55,157 nucleotides of DNA from positions 19,941-75,097 of the forward strand of contig NZ_JH621263.1 of the NCBI RefSeq assembly GCF_000255455.1. Direction: 5' to 3'. The notes under the pieces are model-generated. The model searched no databases. It saw only the letters and a program-made list of their open reading frames with translations, and was not told where the DNA came from. Below are positions 16,768 through 25,857 of the stretch, in pieces (within the stretch, counting starts at the first letter, position 1; each line of letters begins with the position of its first letter). Made by a program: the position numbers and the translations under genes. The stretch comes from Aquimarina agarilytica ZC1 (lineage in GTDB: Bacteria; Bacteroidota; Bacteroidia; Flavobacteriales; Flavobacteriaceae).

Positions 16768-19620
16768 ATGCCAAAGAATAACAATCTTAAATGTGTACTT
16801 TTAATAGGTTCAGGTCCTATAGTTATTGGTCAAGCGTGTGAGTTTGATTACTCTGGATCACAGTCCCTAAGATCGTTAAGAGAAGATGGAATAAAAACCG
16901 TCCTTATTAATTCCAATCCTGCGACTATTATGACCGATCCGTCCATGGCGGATCACGTGTATTTAAAGCCATTAAATACAAAGTCAATTATTGAAATTTT
17001 AAAGAATCATCCAGAAATTGATGCCGTATTACCTACAATGGGAGGTCAAACAGCATTAAACCTTTGTATTGAAGCTCAAGAAAAAGGTATTTGGGATGAC
17101 TTTAATGTAGCATTAATCGGTGTTGATATTGATGCCATTAACATTACCGAGGACAGGGAGTTATTTAGAGAATTAATGGGTAAAATTGGCGTTGGAATGG
17201 CTCCACAGGCTACCGCTAATTCATTTTTAAAAGCAAAAGAAATTGCTCAGGAATTTGGTTTTCCTTTGTGTATTCGTTCTTCTTTTACATTAGGAGGTGC
17301 TGGTGCCGCAATTGTTCATGAAGAAAAAGATTTTGATGAATTATTAACTCGTGGCTTGGAGTCCTCTCCTATTCACGAAGTAATGATTGACAAAGCCTTA
17401 CTTGGTTGGAAAGAATACGAATTAGAGTTACTACGTGATAAAAATGATAACGTTGTTATTATTTGTACTATCGAAAACATGGACCCTATGGGAATCCATA
17501 CAGGTGATTCGATTACTGTAGCTCCTGCCATGACACTTTCGGACAAAACATTCCAACGTATGCGTGATATGGCTATTCATATGATGCGTAGTATTGGTGA
17601 TTTTGAAGGAGGATGTAACGTGCAGTTTGCTGTAAGCCCAGATGAAGCTGAAGAAATTATTGCTATTGAAATCAACCCACGTGTATCTCGTTCATCTGCT
17701 TTAGCAAGTAAAGCTACTGGATATCCAATTGCAAAAGTAGCTACAAAATTAGCTATCGGATATACACTTGATGAATTGAGTAACCAAATTACAGGATCAA
17801 CATCTGCTTTATTTGAGCCTACGTTGGATTATGTAATTGTTAAAATACCACGTTGGAACTTTGATAAATTCGAAGGTTCGGACAGAACTCTTGGATTACA
17901 AATGAAAGCTGTTGGCGAGGTAATGGGGATTGGACGTTCATTCCAAGAGGCATTACATAAAGCTACACAGTCGTTAGAAATTAAACGTAATGGTTTAGGT
18001 GCAGACGGAAAAAGCCATAAAGATTACGATACCATTGTTGAAAAATTAACCCATGCAAGTTGGGATCGTGTATTTGTAATTTACGATGCTATCCAAGCTG
18101 GAATTCCTTTGAGTAGAATTTTTGAAATCACTAAAATTGACATGTGGTTCCTTAAACAATACGAAGAGTTATACACCTTAGAAAAAGAGATTAGCACCAA
18201 TACTATTGAAACACTTCCAAAGGATTTATTGTTAGAAGCAAAACAAAAAGGTTTTGCAGATAGACAAATAGCCCACATGCTTAAGTGTTACGAAAGTGAA
18301 GTATACAAAAAACGCGAAAAATTAAACATCAATAGAGTTTATAAATTAGTAGATACATGTGCTGCCGAATTTAAAGCACAAACACCTTACTACTACTCTA
18401 CTTTTGAAAGTGAAATTGAAAAACCAGATGGTACCGTTAGCGTACAAAACGAAAGTATAGTTACCGACAAAAAGAAAGTAATTGTACTTGGTTCGGGACC
18501 TAACCGTATTGGACAGGGTATTGAATTTGATTACTGTTGTGTACACGGGGTACTTGCTGCTTCAGAATGTGGCTACGAAACCATTATGATCAACTGTAAC
18601 CCAGAAACGGTATCTACCGATTTTGATATTGCTGACAAATTATACTTTGAGCCTGTTTTCTGGGAACATATTTATGACATTATTCGTCATGAAAAACCAG
18701 AAGGCGTTATTGTACAATTAGGTGGTCAAACCGCACTTAAATTAGCCGAAAAACTAGAGCGTTACGGAATCAAAGTACTAGGTACTAGTTTTGATGCTTT
18801 AGATTTAGCTGAAGACCGTGGAAGTTTTTCTACCTTATTAAAAGAAAACAATATTCCTTACCCAGAGTTTGGAGTAGCCGAAAATGCTGATGAAGCTTTA
18901 GCTATAGCCGATGAGTTAGATTTCCCAATACTAGTACGTCCATCGTATGTATTAGGAGGTCAGGGAATGAAAATTGTAATTAACAAAAAGGAACTAGAAC
19001 AACATGTGATCGACCTTTTAGTTAAAATACCTAACAACAAACTGTTACTAGACCATTATTTGGATGGTGCTATTGAAGCTGAAGCAGATGCGATTTGCGA
19101 TGGCGAAAATGTATACATCATCGGTATTATGGAGCATATAGAACCTTGTGGAGTTCACTCTGGAGATTCTAACTCAACCTTACCTCCATTCAACTTGGGT
19201 GAGTTTGTAATGCAACAAATTAAGGATTACACTAAAACTATTGCTTTAGCCTTAAAAACAGTAGGTTTAATTAATATCCAATTTGCTATTAAGGATGACA
19301 AAGTGTACATCATTGAAGCAAACCCTCGTGCATCACGTACCGTTCCTTTTATTGCAAAAGCATACGGAGAACCTTATGTAAACTATGCAACTAAAGTAAT
19401 GTTGGGTCACAATAAAGTTACTGACTTTGATTTTAACCCTCAGTTAAAAGGTTATGCAATTAAACAACCTGTTTTCTCATTTAATAAGTTCCCTAACGTA
19501 AACAAAAAACTAGGACCAGAAATGAAAAGTACAGGAGAAAGCATCTTGTTTATCGATGATTTAAAAGATGATGCTTTTTACGAATTATACTCTCGTAGAA
19601 AAATGTATTTGAGTAAGTAA
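16768..19620 (+). CDS. carB: Carbamoyl-phosphate synthase large subunit
   Basis: 950 residues. It makes carbamoyl phosphate from glutamine-derived ammonia, bicarbonate and two ATP, for pyrimidines and arginine. Two homologous ATP-grasp halves are seen: the first begins GSGPIVIGQACEFDYSG, and the second begins VLGSGPNRIGQGIEFDYCC near residue 570. Each half has an IEINPR or IEANPR metal-binding motif. The E. coli enzyme has about 1073 residues; the roughly 120 missing here correspond to the C-terminal MGS-like allosteric domain, so UMP/ornithine control by that domain is not expected. Short CarB proteins of this size appear usual for flavobacteria. Confidence 0.95.
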   Translation: MPKNNNLKCVLLIGSGPIVIGQACEFDYSGSQSLRSLREDGIKTVLINSNPATIMTDPSMADHVYLKPLNTKSIIEILKNHPEIDAVLPTMGGQTALNLCIEAQEKGIWDDFNVALIGVDIDAINITEDRELFRELMGKIGVGMAPQATANSFLKAKEIAQEFGFPLCIRSSFTLGGAGAAIVHEEKDFDELLTRGLESSPIHEVMIDKALLGWKEYELELLRDKNDNVVIICTIENMDPMGIHTGDSITVAPAMTLSDKTFQRMRDMAIHMMRSIGDFEGGCNVQFAVSPDEAEEIIAIEINPRVSRSSALASKATGYPIAKVATKLAIGYTLDELSNQITGSTSALFEPTLDYVIVKIPRWNFDKFEGSDRTLGLQMKAVGEVMGIGRSFQEALHKATQSLEIKRNGLGADGKSHKDYDTIVEKLTHASWDRVFVIYDAIQAGIPLSRIFEITKIDMWFLKQYEELYTLEKEISTNTIETLPKDLLLEAKQKGFADRQIAHMLKCYESEVYKKREKLNINRVYKLVDTCAAEFKAQTPYYYSTFESEIEKPDGTVSVQNESIVTDKKKVIVLGSGPNRIGQGIEFDYCCVHGVLAASECGYETIMINCNPETVSTDFDIADKLYFEPVFWEHIYDIIRHEKPEGVIVQLGGQTALKLAEKLERYGIKVLGTSFDALDLAEDRGSFSTLLKENNIPYPEFGVAENADEALAIADELDFPILVRPSYVLGGQGMKIVINKKELEQHVIDLLVKIPNNKLLLDHYLDGAIEAEADAICDGENVYIIGIMEHIEPCGVHSGDSNSTLPPFNLGEFVMQQIKDYTKTIALALKTVGLINIQFAIKDDKVYIIEANPRASRTVPFIAKAYGEPYVNYATKVMLGHNKVTDFDFNPQLKGYAIKQPVFSFNKFPNVNKKLGPEMKSTGESILFIDDLKDDAFYELYSRRKMYLSK

Positions 19621-19643
19621 AACTTACTTTTTATAACATATCC

Positions 19644-19679
19644 AAAAGGCCGTTTATTTTTAATAAGCGGTCTTTTTTT
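19644..19679 (+). terminator. Terminator of carB
   Basis: A 15-base stem (19644-19658 with 19662-19676, including two G-T pairs) with a three-base loop and a T run to 19679. Confidence 0.85.
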
Positions 19680-19793
19680 GTTTTTATTCGACATACAAAT
19701 TAACTTTTTGTATACAAATACATATAAACAACTAATTTCTAAGCAACCATCTCGCAAAACTCTCATCTCATATTAAAACAAAACTATTACAAA

Positions 19794-20216
19794 ATGAAAA
19801 AAACACTGATGTTAATACTTATGGGAATAGCAATTTTTAGCTGCTCAAACGATGATGATAAAAATCAAAATAACTGTGATTTTAATACCCTTATAAGTTC
19901 TGAACAATTTAAAAACTCACCTTCTGATGAACTAGAGATTCATAACTTAGAAATAAACAATGACTGTCTAAAAATTAACTTTAGCTCAGGAGGCTGTAGC
20001 GGAGATACTTGGGTAGTAAAACTAATTGACAAAGGAATCACCACAAAATCTATCCCTCCTCAGCGATCTTTAAAGTTATCCTTAAAGAATGATGAATTAT
20101 GTGAAGCGCTTATCACTAAAAAACTAACTTTTGATATTTCAAACTTACAAGTTAAAGGAAATCAAGTCAAACTAAATATTGCAAATTCAAACAAAATAAT
20201 CTTGTATGAATATTAA
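19794..20216 (+). CDS. Small lipoprotein, function unknown
   Basis: 140 residues. A lipobox-type signal peptide (IAIFSCSNDDD) and an acidic, Asn-rich stretch after the Cys are typical of surface-exposed Bacteroidota lipoproteins. The rest is beta-rich, with NCDF, GGCSGDTW and LCEAL cysteines. No family is recognised. The first of three small accessory genes after carB. Confidence 0.6.
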   Translation: MKKTLMLILMGIAIFSCSNDDDKNQNNCDFNTLISSEQFKNSPSDELEIHNLEINNDCLKINFSSGGCSGDTWVVKLIDKGITTKSIPPQRSLKLSLKNDELCEALITKKLTFDISNLQVKGNQVKLNIANSNKIILYEY

Positions 20217-20329
20217 AAACATATTTCAATCCTAAAAAGCTCTTTTAAAATACGTTAAAATCAACCTTAACATCTAGTACTTATTTTAATATTGTAAATT
20301 TAGTATAGTGATCAATTTAAAAAGAGTAA

Positions 20330-20785
20330 ATGATAACATTGAAAAGAATAAATTCTGATAATTCTGATTTCAAAAAATTAGCACAAGAACTAGACACGAG
20401 TCTAAGATATTACTATAAAGGTGAACAATCTTTTTATGAAGAATTAAATAACCTTGAAAAAATAAAATATGCTATAGTTGCTTATAATGAAAAAAGGAAA
20501 CCCATTGGGTGCGGAGGAATTAAAAAAATTTCTGAAGATATAGCAGAAATTAAAAGGATGTATGTTGACCCAACATTTCGAGGAAATGGAATTGCTACAA
20601 TGATATTAAATGAATTGGAAAAATGGGCTATTGAATTAAACTTTAGCAAATGCATACTTGAAACGCTAAAAACAAAACCTTATGCAATTGCATTTTATAC
20701 AAAAAACAAGTATTCAAAATTCCCAAATTATGGTGAATATGTTAATGCCAAAAAAAGCATTTGTTTTCAAAAAAAACTAAACTAA
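20330..20785 (+). CDS. GNAT-family N-acetyltransferase
   Basis: 151 residues. It carries the acetyl-CoA binding motif A as EIKRMYVDPTFRGNGIATMIL (R/QxxGxG/A form RGNGIA) at about 82-102, followed by the alpha helix and the beta strand CILETL, and AIAFYTKNKY in the C-terminal half. The acceptor substrate cannot be told. Likely cytoplasmic. Confidence 0.85.
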   Translation: MITLKRINSDNSDFKKLAQELDTSLRYYYKGEQSFYEELNNLEKIKYAIVAYNEKRKPIGCGGIKKISEDIAEIKRMYVDPTFRGNGIATMILNELEKWAIELNFSKCILETLKTKPYAIAFYTKNKYSKFPNYGEYVNAKKSICFQKKLN

Positions 20786-20930
20786 AATATCTACTATTAC
20801 TACAGTAAAATCATATTTAAATACCAATCATTTATACTTAAACCTACTGATAAATAATCACCACCTAACTATTCTTTTAAATTTTTAACGCAAGCTTTAA
20901 AAAAAGTCTATTTACTAACAAATACCAATT

Positions 20931-21380
20931 ATGAAAAAAATTAAACTAATCTTAACCTACCTATTCATAGTATCATTAGCCTTTGCTGGTTGCAATAACG
21001 ATGACACTAATAACAACAGTAATAATATAGATCCAATCATTGGAAAATGGAAAACCATAGAGTTAAATGAAAATGGCATAAAACAAAAAATAGCCGAATG
21101 TGAACTACAAAACACTATAGAATACCTAAATGATGGTAAAATTATTGACACCTATTTTGAACCCAACTCTAACAATGGATGTGATAAAATCGTAGACAAT
21201 TCTGGAAGTTGGAAAAAAATATCCGATTTAGAATATCAAATAATTTTAGACGATGGTGATGTTAATTATATAAGCCCTATAAGCTTTTCTAAAAACAATA
21301 CTGTACACGTTCAAAAATTCACTATACAGGATGGTGAAGAAAAATCAGAACAACTAAATAAATATCAAAAAATAGAATAA
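20931..21380 (+). CDS. Lipocalin-like lipoprotein
   Basis: 149 residues. The signal peptide ends in the lipobox AFAGC, followed by an Asn/Asp-rich spacer. The mature part starts IIGKWKTIELNENG, as in lipocalin-like (DUF4923/DUF5004-type) lipoproteins of Bacteroidota. Alternating beta strands and a Cys pair (CELQ, GCDK) follow. Function unknown. Confidence 0.6.
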   Translation: MKKIKLILTYLFIVSLAFAGCNNDDTNNNSNNIDPIIGKWKTIELNENGIKQKIAECELQNTIEYLNDGKIIDTYFEPNSNNGCDKIVDNSGSWKKISDLEYQIILDDGDVNYISPISFSKNNTVHVQKFTIQDGEEKSEQLNKYQKIE

Positions 21381-21492
21381 ATCACTTTGAAACAAGCTTA
21401 ATTTGCCCTTATTAATTTTAAGTAAAAAACAGTTGTTATACTACTTAAAATAAAACGACATAACCAATGAACATTTAAAAAGGCAAACCACG

Positions 21493-22713
21493 GTGAATAC
21501 TCAAAAGGTTACATTTAAAAATACTACAGGTCAACAATTATCTGGCCGATTAGAATTACCATTTAATCAACAGCCCCATAATTTTGTACTATTTGCACAT
21601 TGTTTTACATGTAATAAAAACTTGAGTGCTATTCGAAATATTAGTCGAGCCCTAGCCATACAAGGCTTTGGTGTGTTACGATTTGATTTCACAGGACTAG
21701 GCGAAAGCGAAGGAGATTTTGAGGATACTAATTTTTCAGGTAATGTAGAAGACCTTGTTGCTGCATCTAATTATTTAAAAACACATCATCAATCACCTGT
21801 TTTACTAATAGGTCATTCATTAGGCGGAGCGGCAGCAATTTTTGCAGCCTCCAATATAAGTTCGATAAAAGCAGTGGCCACTATCGGAGCTCCTTCCAAC
21901 CCAAAACATGTTACTCATTTATTACATAATAAGATCGGTGAAATTATAGAAACGGGCCTAGCAAATGTCAATTTAGGAGGCAGGCGGTTTACCATAAAAA
22001 AACAATTCATTGATGATTTAGAAGAACAATCATTACCCAAACTTGTACATAATTTTGAAAAAGCTCTTTTGGTATTGCACTCTCCACAAGATACTACAGT
22101 AGGTATTCAAAATGCTGAAGAAATTTATAAAGCTGCTAAGCATCCTAAAAGTTTTATAAGTCTTGACGGAGCAGATCATTTACTTATGCGTAAAGAAGAT
22201 TCCATTTATGTTGGTGAAGTGATTGCCGGCTGGTCCAAACGTTATATTAAATTCCCCGAAAAGAAAACGTTAAAAACTACTGACGAAGTTGCTGCTAGTT
22301 TAAATGCTGTTGATGGATTTACCACACAAATGAAAATAGGAAATCATCACTTTTATGCCGATGAACCCAAAAAAGTAGGAGGTAATGATTTTGGCCCTAA
22401 TCCTTATGAATTTATTTCTGCTGGTTTATCTGCTTGTACAGCTATGACAATTCAAATGTATGCTAAACGAAAAGGATGGCAAGTTGATAATGTCGAGGTA
22501 CACACTAGTCACAGTAAACAATACAACTCAGATTGTGAAAATTGCGAGCAGGATACTGCAAAAATTGATACTTTTATCAGGAAAATTAAACTCACTGCTC
22601 CTACTTTAAATAGTGATCAATTAAATCGTATTTTAAAAATAGCCGATAAATGCCCTGTACACAAAACATTATACAACAAGTCACAAGTAATCACAGAACT
22701 CCTCAACTCCTAA
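21493..22713 (+). CDS. Bifunctional alpha/beta hydrolase - OsmC family protein
   Basis: 406 residues. The N-terminal half (about 1-250) is an alpha/beta hydrolase with the nucleophile elbow GHSLGG near residue 108 and a late His (GADHLL). The C-terminal half (about 265-406) is an OsmC-type domain, with GLSACTAMTIQMYA and KCPVHKTL carrying the two peroxidatic cysteines. Fusions of this layout are known in Bacteroidota and Proteobacteria. The start is GTG at 21493; the nearest upstream ATG (21467) runs into a stop after three codons. A role in organic hydroperoxide or thiol stress is inferred from the OsmC part. Confidence 0.88.
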   Translation: MNTQKVTFKNTTGQQLSGRLELPFNQQPHNFVLFAHCFTCNKNLSAIRNISRALAIQGFGVLRFDFTGLGESEGDFEDTNFSGNVEDLVAASNYLKTHHQSPVLLIGHSLGGAAAIFAASNISSIKAVATIGAPSNPKHVTHLLHNKIGEIIETGLANVNLGGRRFTIKKQFIDDLEEQSLPKLVHNFEKALLVLHSPQDTTVGIQNAEEIYKAAKHPKSFISLDGADHLLMRKEDSIYVGEVIAGWSKRYIKFPEKKTLKTTDEVAASLNAVDGFTTQMKIGNHHFYADEPKKVGGNDFGPNPYEFISAGLSACTAMTIQMYAKRKGWQVDNVEVHTSHSKQYNSDCENCEQDTAKIDTFIRKIKLTAPTLNSDQLNRILKIADKCPVHKTLYNKSQVITELLNS

Positions 22714-22718
22714 AATGA

Positions 22719-22901
22719 TTTCACCAATATAGGGTAGTTCTTAAAAACTTTCCCAAAACAACATTATTTATAGCAGAAAATGACATCATATACCCCGATC
22801 AAATAAAAGGAACTAATATGCCACATATTTGGCCATTCCTTCCTGTAATGAAAGAAGCCAAAATAACCTTAAAACAAATCATCACAATAATCAACAGCTA
22901 A
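22719..22901 (+). pseudogene. Probable remnant of an alpha/beta hydrolase (C-terminal end)
   Basis: An open frame of 60 codons without a start at its beginning. It reads KTTLFIAENDIIYPD and then GTNMPHIWPFLPVMKEAK. These resemble the last strand with its acidic residue and the catalytic His/helix region (gmxHxwpxlpxxpea) of HSL/Abhydrolase_3-type enzymes. The roughly 20 residues expected between the two parts are missing. It is read as a decayed fragment. The likeness is from pattern only. Confidence 0.3.
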
Positions 22902-22912
22902 CAAAATAAAAC

Positions 22913-23131
22913 TCATCGCTTTCGCAACATATGCACATATAAATTTTCTACTTTGGTACGTGCCCAAGGAGTGCGACGTAAAAATTTAAGACTCGATTTT
23001 AGGGATGGATCATGCGTAAAACAACGTATAGGTATCGTATTCCCAAGATATTCCCACCCATAATGCGCTTCCAACTCGGTAATAATTTGTTGTAACTTAA
23101 TACCATGCAATGGATTATTTTTTTGCTCCAT
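22913..23131 (-). CDS. VF530 family DNA-binding protein
   Basis: 72 residues containing [40 protein letters not shown] and TPWAR.KVE.LY. These match the small VF530 (DUF2132) family, which is reported to bind DNA. Its start overlaps the stop of the upstream thioredoxin gene (TAATG), so the two are co-transcribed, probably also with rlmN. Confidence 0.85.
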   Translation of the reverse strand: MEQKNNPLHGIKLQQIITELEAHYGWEYLGNTIPIRCFTHDPSLKSSLKFLRRTPWARTKVENLYVHMLRKR

Positions 23132-23631
23132 TACTTCGTATTAAGTATCGTTTCTATTTCATTAAATGTTAGTTTTCCTAACAATTTCCCTTGGGGAGAA
23201 ATTAAAAACTTTGAAGGTATTTCGGTCACACCATACTTCCGTGCAATACTCGATAGTACAACAATTCTGCTTTTATCAACAATTTGATGTTCCCAATTTA
23301 AACCATCCTCCTTACTCGCTTTTTCCCAGGCATTATCCGTTCGTTCCAAAGCCACACTAACCACCTCTAATTCATTTTTATGTTTATTATAAAAATGAAC
23401 TAATTTAGGATTTTGCACTCTACAGGGCGGACACCATGATGCCCAAAAATCGAGCAAGACATATTTCCCTTTTAAATCCGATAATTTAAAAGGCCTACCA
23501 TCAATTAACTCCGTTTCAAAATCGGGAGCTTTTTCTCCTCTGGTATAGGCATTAAATTTAGTAATTAGAAAAGCACCTCCCAATACTATAATAATACCCC
23601 AAGTTGCATAATTAAATAGTTTCTTAAACAT
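23131..23631 (-). CDS. TlpA-like membrane-anchored thioredoxin
   Basis: 166 residues. An N-terminal hydrophobic anchor (about 8-24) is followed by a TlpA/ResA-type domain ([23 protein letters not shown] with C67 and C70, and cis-Pro in TEIPSKFLI). It should reduce or exchange disulfides on the periplasmic side of the inner membrane; the partner is unknown. It lies 3 bases from the stop end of rlmN and overlaps VF530, forming a three-gene - strand unit. Confidence 0.88.
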   Translation of the reverse strand: MFKKLFNYATWGIIIVLGGAFLITKFNAYTRGEKAPDFETELIDGRPFKLSDLKGKYVLLDFWASWCPPCRVQNPKLVHFYNKHKNELEVVSVALERTDNAWEKASKEDGLNWEHQIVDKSRIVVLSSIARKYGVTEIPSKFLISPQGKLLGKLTFNEIETILNTK

Positions 23632-23634
23632 CTT

Positions 23635-24687
23635 TTATGATTTATTTGCTAACTGGCCGCAAGCTGCATCTATATCCTTCCCCCTACTCCTACGTACATT
23701 AACTACTATCTTTCTTTTTTCTAAAGCTTTAATATAATTATCCACAGCTTCATTGGATGCTTGTTGAAATTCGCCATCATCAATAGGATTATATTCAATC
23801 AAGTTCACCTTACAAGGTACATACATACAAAACCTAACCAAGGCATCAATATCCTTTTTCTTATCATTTATCCCTTTCCAAACTACATATTCATAAGTAA
23901 TACGACTTTGAGTTTTCTCATACCAATATTCCAAAGCTTCACGCAAATCGGTTAATGGAAAATGCTCATTAAATGGCATAATCTGTGTCCGCACCTCATC
24001 AATTGCCGAATGCAAGGATACAGCTAATTGAAACCTCACCCCATCATCAGCCATTTTTTTTATAATCTTTGGTACTCCCGAGGTGGAGACAGTAATTCGT
24101 TTTGGTGACATACCTAAACCTTCGGTGGAGGTAATTTTATCAATTGCCTTAATCACATTATTATAATTCATTAAAGGCTCTCCCATTCCCATAAACACAA
24201 TATTCGAAAGGGGGTGATTGTGATACAAACGACTCTCATTATCAATAGCTACTACCTGATCATAAATTTCATCAGGATTTAAATTCCTCATTCGTTTCAG
24301 TCGCGCGGTAGCACAAAACTTACAGTCCAAACTACAGCCTACCTGCGATGATACACAAGCCGTAGTCCTTGTAGCCGTGGGTATCAACACCGATTCTACT
24401 ACTAAGCCATCATGTAAACGAACTGCATTTTTAATAGTCCCATCACTACTTCGCTGCATTTGATCCACACGAATATGATTAATTACAAAATGAGTTTCCA
24501 AAAGTGTCCTTGTAGTTTTAGATAGGTTAGTCATTCCTTCAAAACTATGTGCTCCTTTACCCCATAACCACTCATATACCTGATTACCTCTAAAGGCCTT
24601 ATCCCCTTGAACTACAAAAAAATCACGTAATTGCTCTTTAGTTAATGCTCGTATATCCTTCTTTTTACCTGACTTATTTTCTACCAT
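23635..24687 (-). CDS. rlmN: 23S rRNA (adenine2503-C2)-methyltransferase
   Basis: 350 residues. The radical SAM cluster motif is C118-x3-C122-x2-C125 (GCSLDCKFC). The conserved cysteine near the C terminus (C343, AACGQL), needed for the methyl-transfer mechanism, is present. GMGEPLMN is the family's SAM-binding signature. It methylates C2 of A2503 in 23S rRNA and A37 of some tRNAs. First gene of the - strand unit with the TlpA-like and VF530 genes. Confidence 0.95.
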   Translation of the reverse strand: MVENKSGKKKDIRALTKEQLRDFFVVQGDKAFRGNQVYEWLWGKGAHSFEGMTNLSKTTRTLLETHFVINHIRVDQMQRSSDGTIKNAVRLHDGLVVESVLIPTATRTTACVSSQVGCSLDCKFCATARLKRMRNLNPDEIYDQVVAIDNESRLYHNHPLSNIVFMGMGEPLMNYNNVIKAIDKITSTEGLGMSPKRITVSTSGVPKIIKKMADDGVRFQLAVSLHSAIDEVRTQIMPFNEHFPLTDLREALEYWYEKTQSRITYEYVVWKGINDKKKDIDALVRFCMYVPCKVNLIEYNPIDDGEFQQASNEAVDNYIKALEKRKIVVNVRRSRGKDIDAACGQLANKS

Positions 24688-24824
24688 GAACTGTACATTT
24701 CATCAAGCCACAAAGTTCGCCAATTTATTATAAACAAAGGCCTTGTTTTTTTGTGTAAATTAACCCAATCGATTTTTGGACATAAAAGTTCCTGCTCTTA
24801 TTCATTAATAACATAAATTTTTAA

Positions 24825-25595
24825 ATGAGCTACATCATTACATTACTTATCATTGCTGTATTATTAATTGCTGTTTTTCATAAAAAAAAGAATAAAAAGC
24901 CTATAACTCCCCCAAAAAATTGGCATCAAATATTACTTCAAAAAGTTCATTTTTACACTAAGCTTTCCTCCAATGAGCAATTGCTTTTCCAACAAAAAAT
25001 GGCAGACTTTTTAAGTTATATAAACATAGAAGGTGTACAACTTGAATTAGAAGAAAACGATCCTATTTTAATAGCCGCAAGCGCAGTAATTCCTATTTTT
25101 AGGTTTGATCACTGGAAGTACCCCAACTTAAACACCGTACTTTTATATCCAGATTATTTTAATGAGGATTTAGATTTTAATGCTTCCGCAGAAGGTAAAA
25201 ATATTGCGGGTTTAATAGGCACTGGGCGTTTTGAGAATCAAATGATTTTATCCAAAAAAGCCTTATATCATGGTTTTTCGAACAAAACGGATAAAGGAAA
25301 TACCGCTGTTCATGAATTTGTACACTTATTAGACAAATTAGATGGAGCCACCGATGGTATCCCCGAACGCTTATTAACACAAGAAAACACCATACCTTGG
25401 CTTAATTTAATGCACACTAAAATGGAAGCCATTAACAATGATGCATCCGATATTAGAAATTATGGAGGCACCAGTAAAACAGAATTTTTTGCAGTGGCCT
25501 CGGAATATTTTTTTGAACGACCCGATTTACTTAAAAGAAAACACCCCGATTTATACCAAATGTTAGCTTCTTGTTTTTCTCCAGAAAAAAAGTAA
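24825..25595 (+). CDS. MtfA-like zinc peptidase, membrane anchored
   Basis: 256 residues. An N-terminal transmembrane helix (about 3-19) is followed by a domain with HEFVH (H163, E164, H167) and a downstream EFFAVASEYFF helix that should supply the third ligand. This is the pattern of the MtfA (DUF980) family. In E. coli MtfA binds the Mlc repressor; that role need not hold here. It is divergent from rlmN. Confidence 0.85.
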   Translation: MSYIITLLIIAVLLIAVFHKKKNKKPITPPKNWHQILLQKVHFYTKLSSNEQLLFQQKMADFLSYINIEGVQLELEENDPILIAASAVIPIFRFDHWKYPNLNTVLLYPDYFNEDLDFNASAEGKNIAGLIGTGRFENQMILSKKALYHGFSNKTDKGNTAVHEFVHLLDKLDGATDGIPERLLTQENTIPWLNLMHTKMEAINNDASDIRNYGGTSKTEFFAVASEYFFERPDLLKRKHPDLYQMLASCFSPEKK

Positions 25596-25676
25596 ATCTG
25601 TAATAAATTACTATTAATAATGAGATAAGCTTCCTGTAAAACTCTCCAGTTACAAATCAAATATTAAAGCCTAAAT

Positions 25677-25702
25677 ATATAGTATTCAATTGAGTACTAT
25701 AT
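25677..25702. promoter_or_regulatory. 26-base near-perfect palindrome upstream of the carotenoid operon
   Basis: ATATAGTA (25677-25684) mirrors TACTATAT (25695-25702), and the centre contains the palindrome TCAATTGA. Only the pair 25685/25694 is imperfect. It lies about 155 bases before the merR start and 80 bases after the peptidase gene. It could be an operator; it is too AT-rich, and lacks a T run, to be a good terminator. Confidence 0.4.
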
Positions 25703-25742
25703 AAATTTCAAACCTTTCTGATAATTACACTTTTATTTAAAA

Positions 25743-25774
25743 ATTTAACAGTTGTTAAATAACTACTGTTAAAT
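25743..25774. promoter_or_regulatory. Candidate operator with three TTTAACA half-sites
   Basis: ATTTAACA (25743-25750) and TGTTAAAT (25753-25760) form a perfect inverted repeat with a GT spacer. A third copy, TGTTAAAT, is at 25767-25774, fourteen bases further on in direct orientation. CarA/CarH-type regulators bind repeated elements containing ACA upstream of carotenoid genes. The position, about 85-115 bases before the merR start, fits autoregulation of the operon. Confidence 0.5.
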
Positions 25775-25831
25775 CTATCACAATTAAAGTATTTTTTTTT
25801 CGTAAAAGTAGGCTTAACTCGTACAAATTGT

Positions 25832-25839
25832 TAGATTTG
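25832..25839 (+). promoter_or_regulatory. -7 element of the merR-crt operon
   Basis: TAGATTTG matches TAnnTTTG, 18 bases before the chosen ATG at 25858. No convincing TTG -33 element is at the usual distance, which would suit an activator-dependent or weak promoter. Confidence 0.5.
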
Positions 25840-25857
25840 TTTAATGTAAATGAAATA

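Noticed and set aside
19707..19718. Palindrome TTTGTATACAAA upstream of the small lipoprotein gene
   Set aside because: It is a perfect 12-base palindrome, but with an AT-rich background and no supporting second site the evidence for an operator is too thin.
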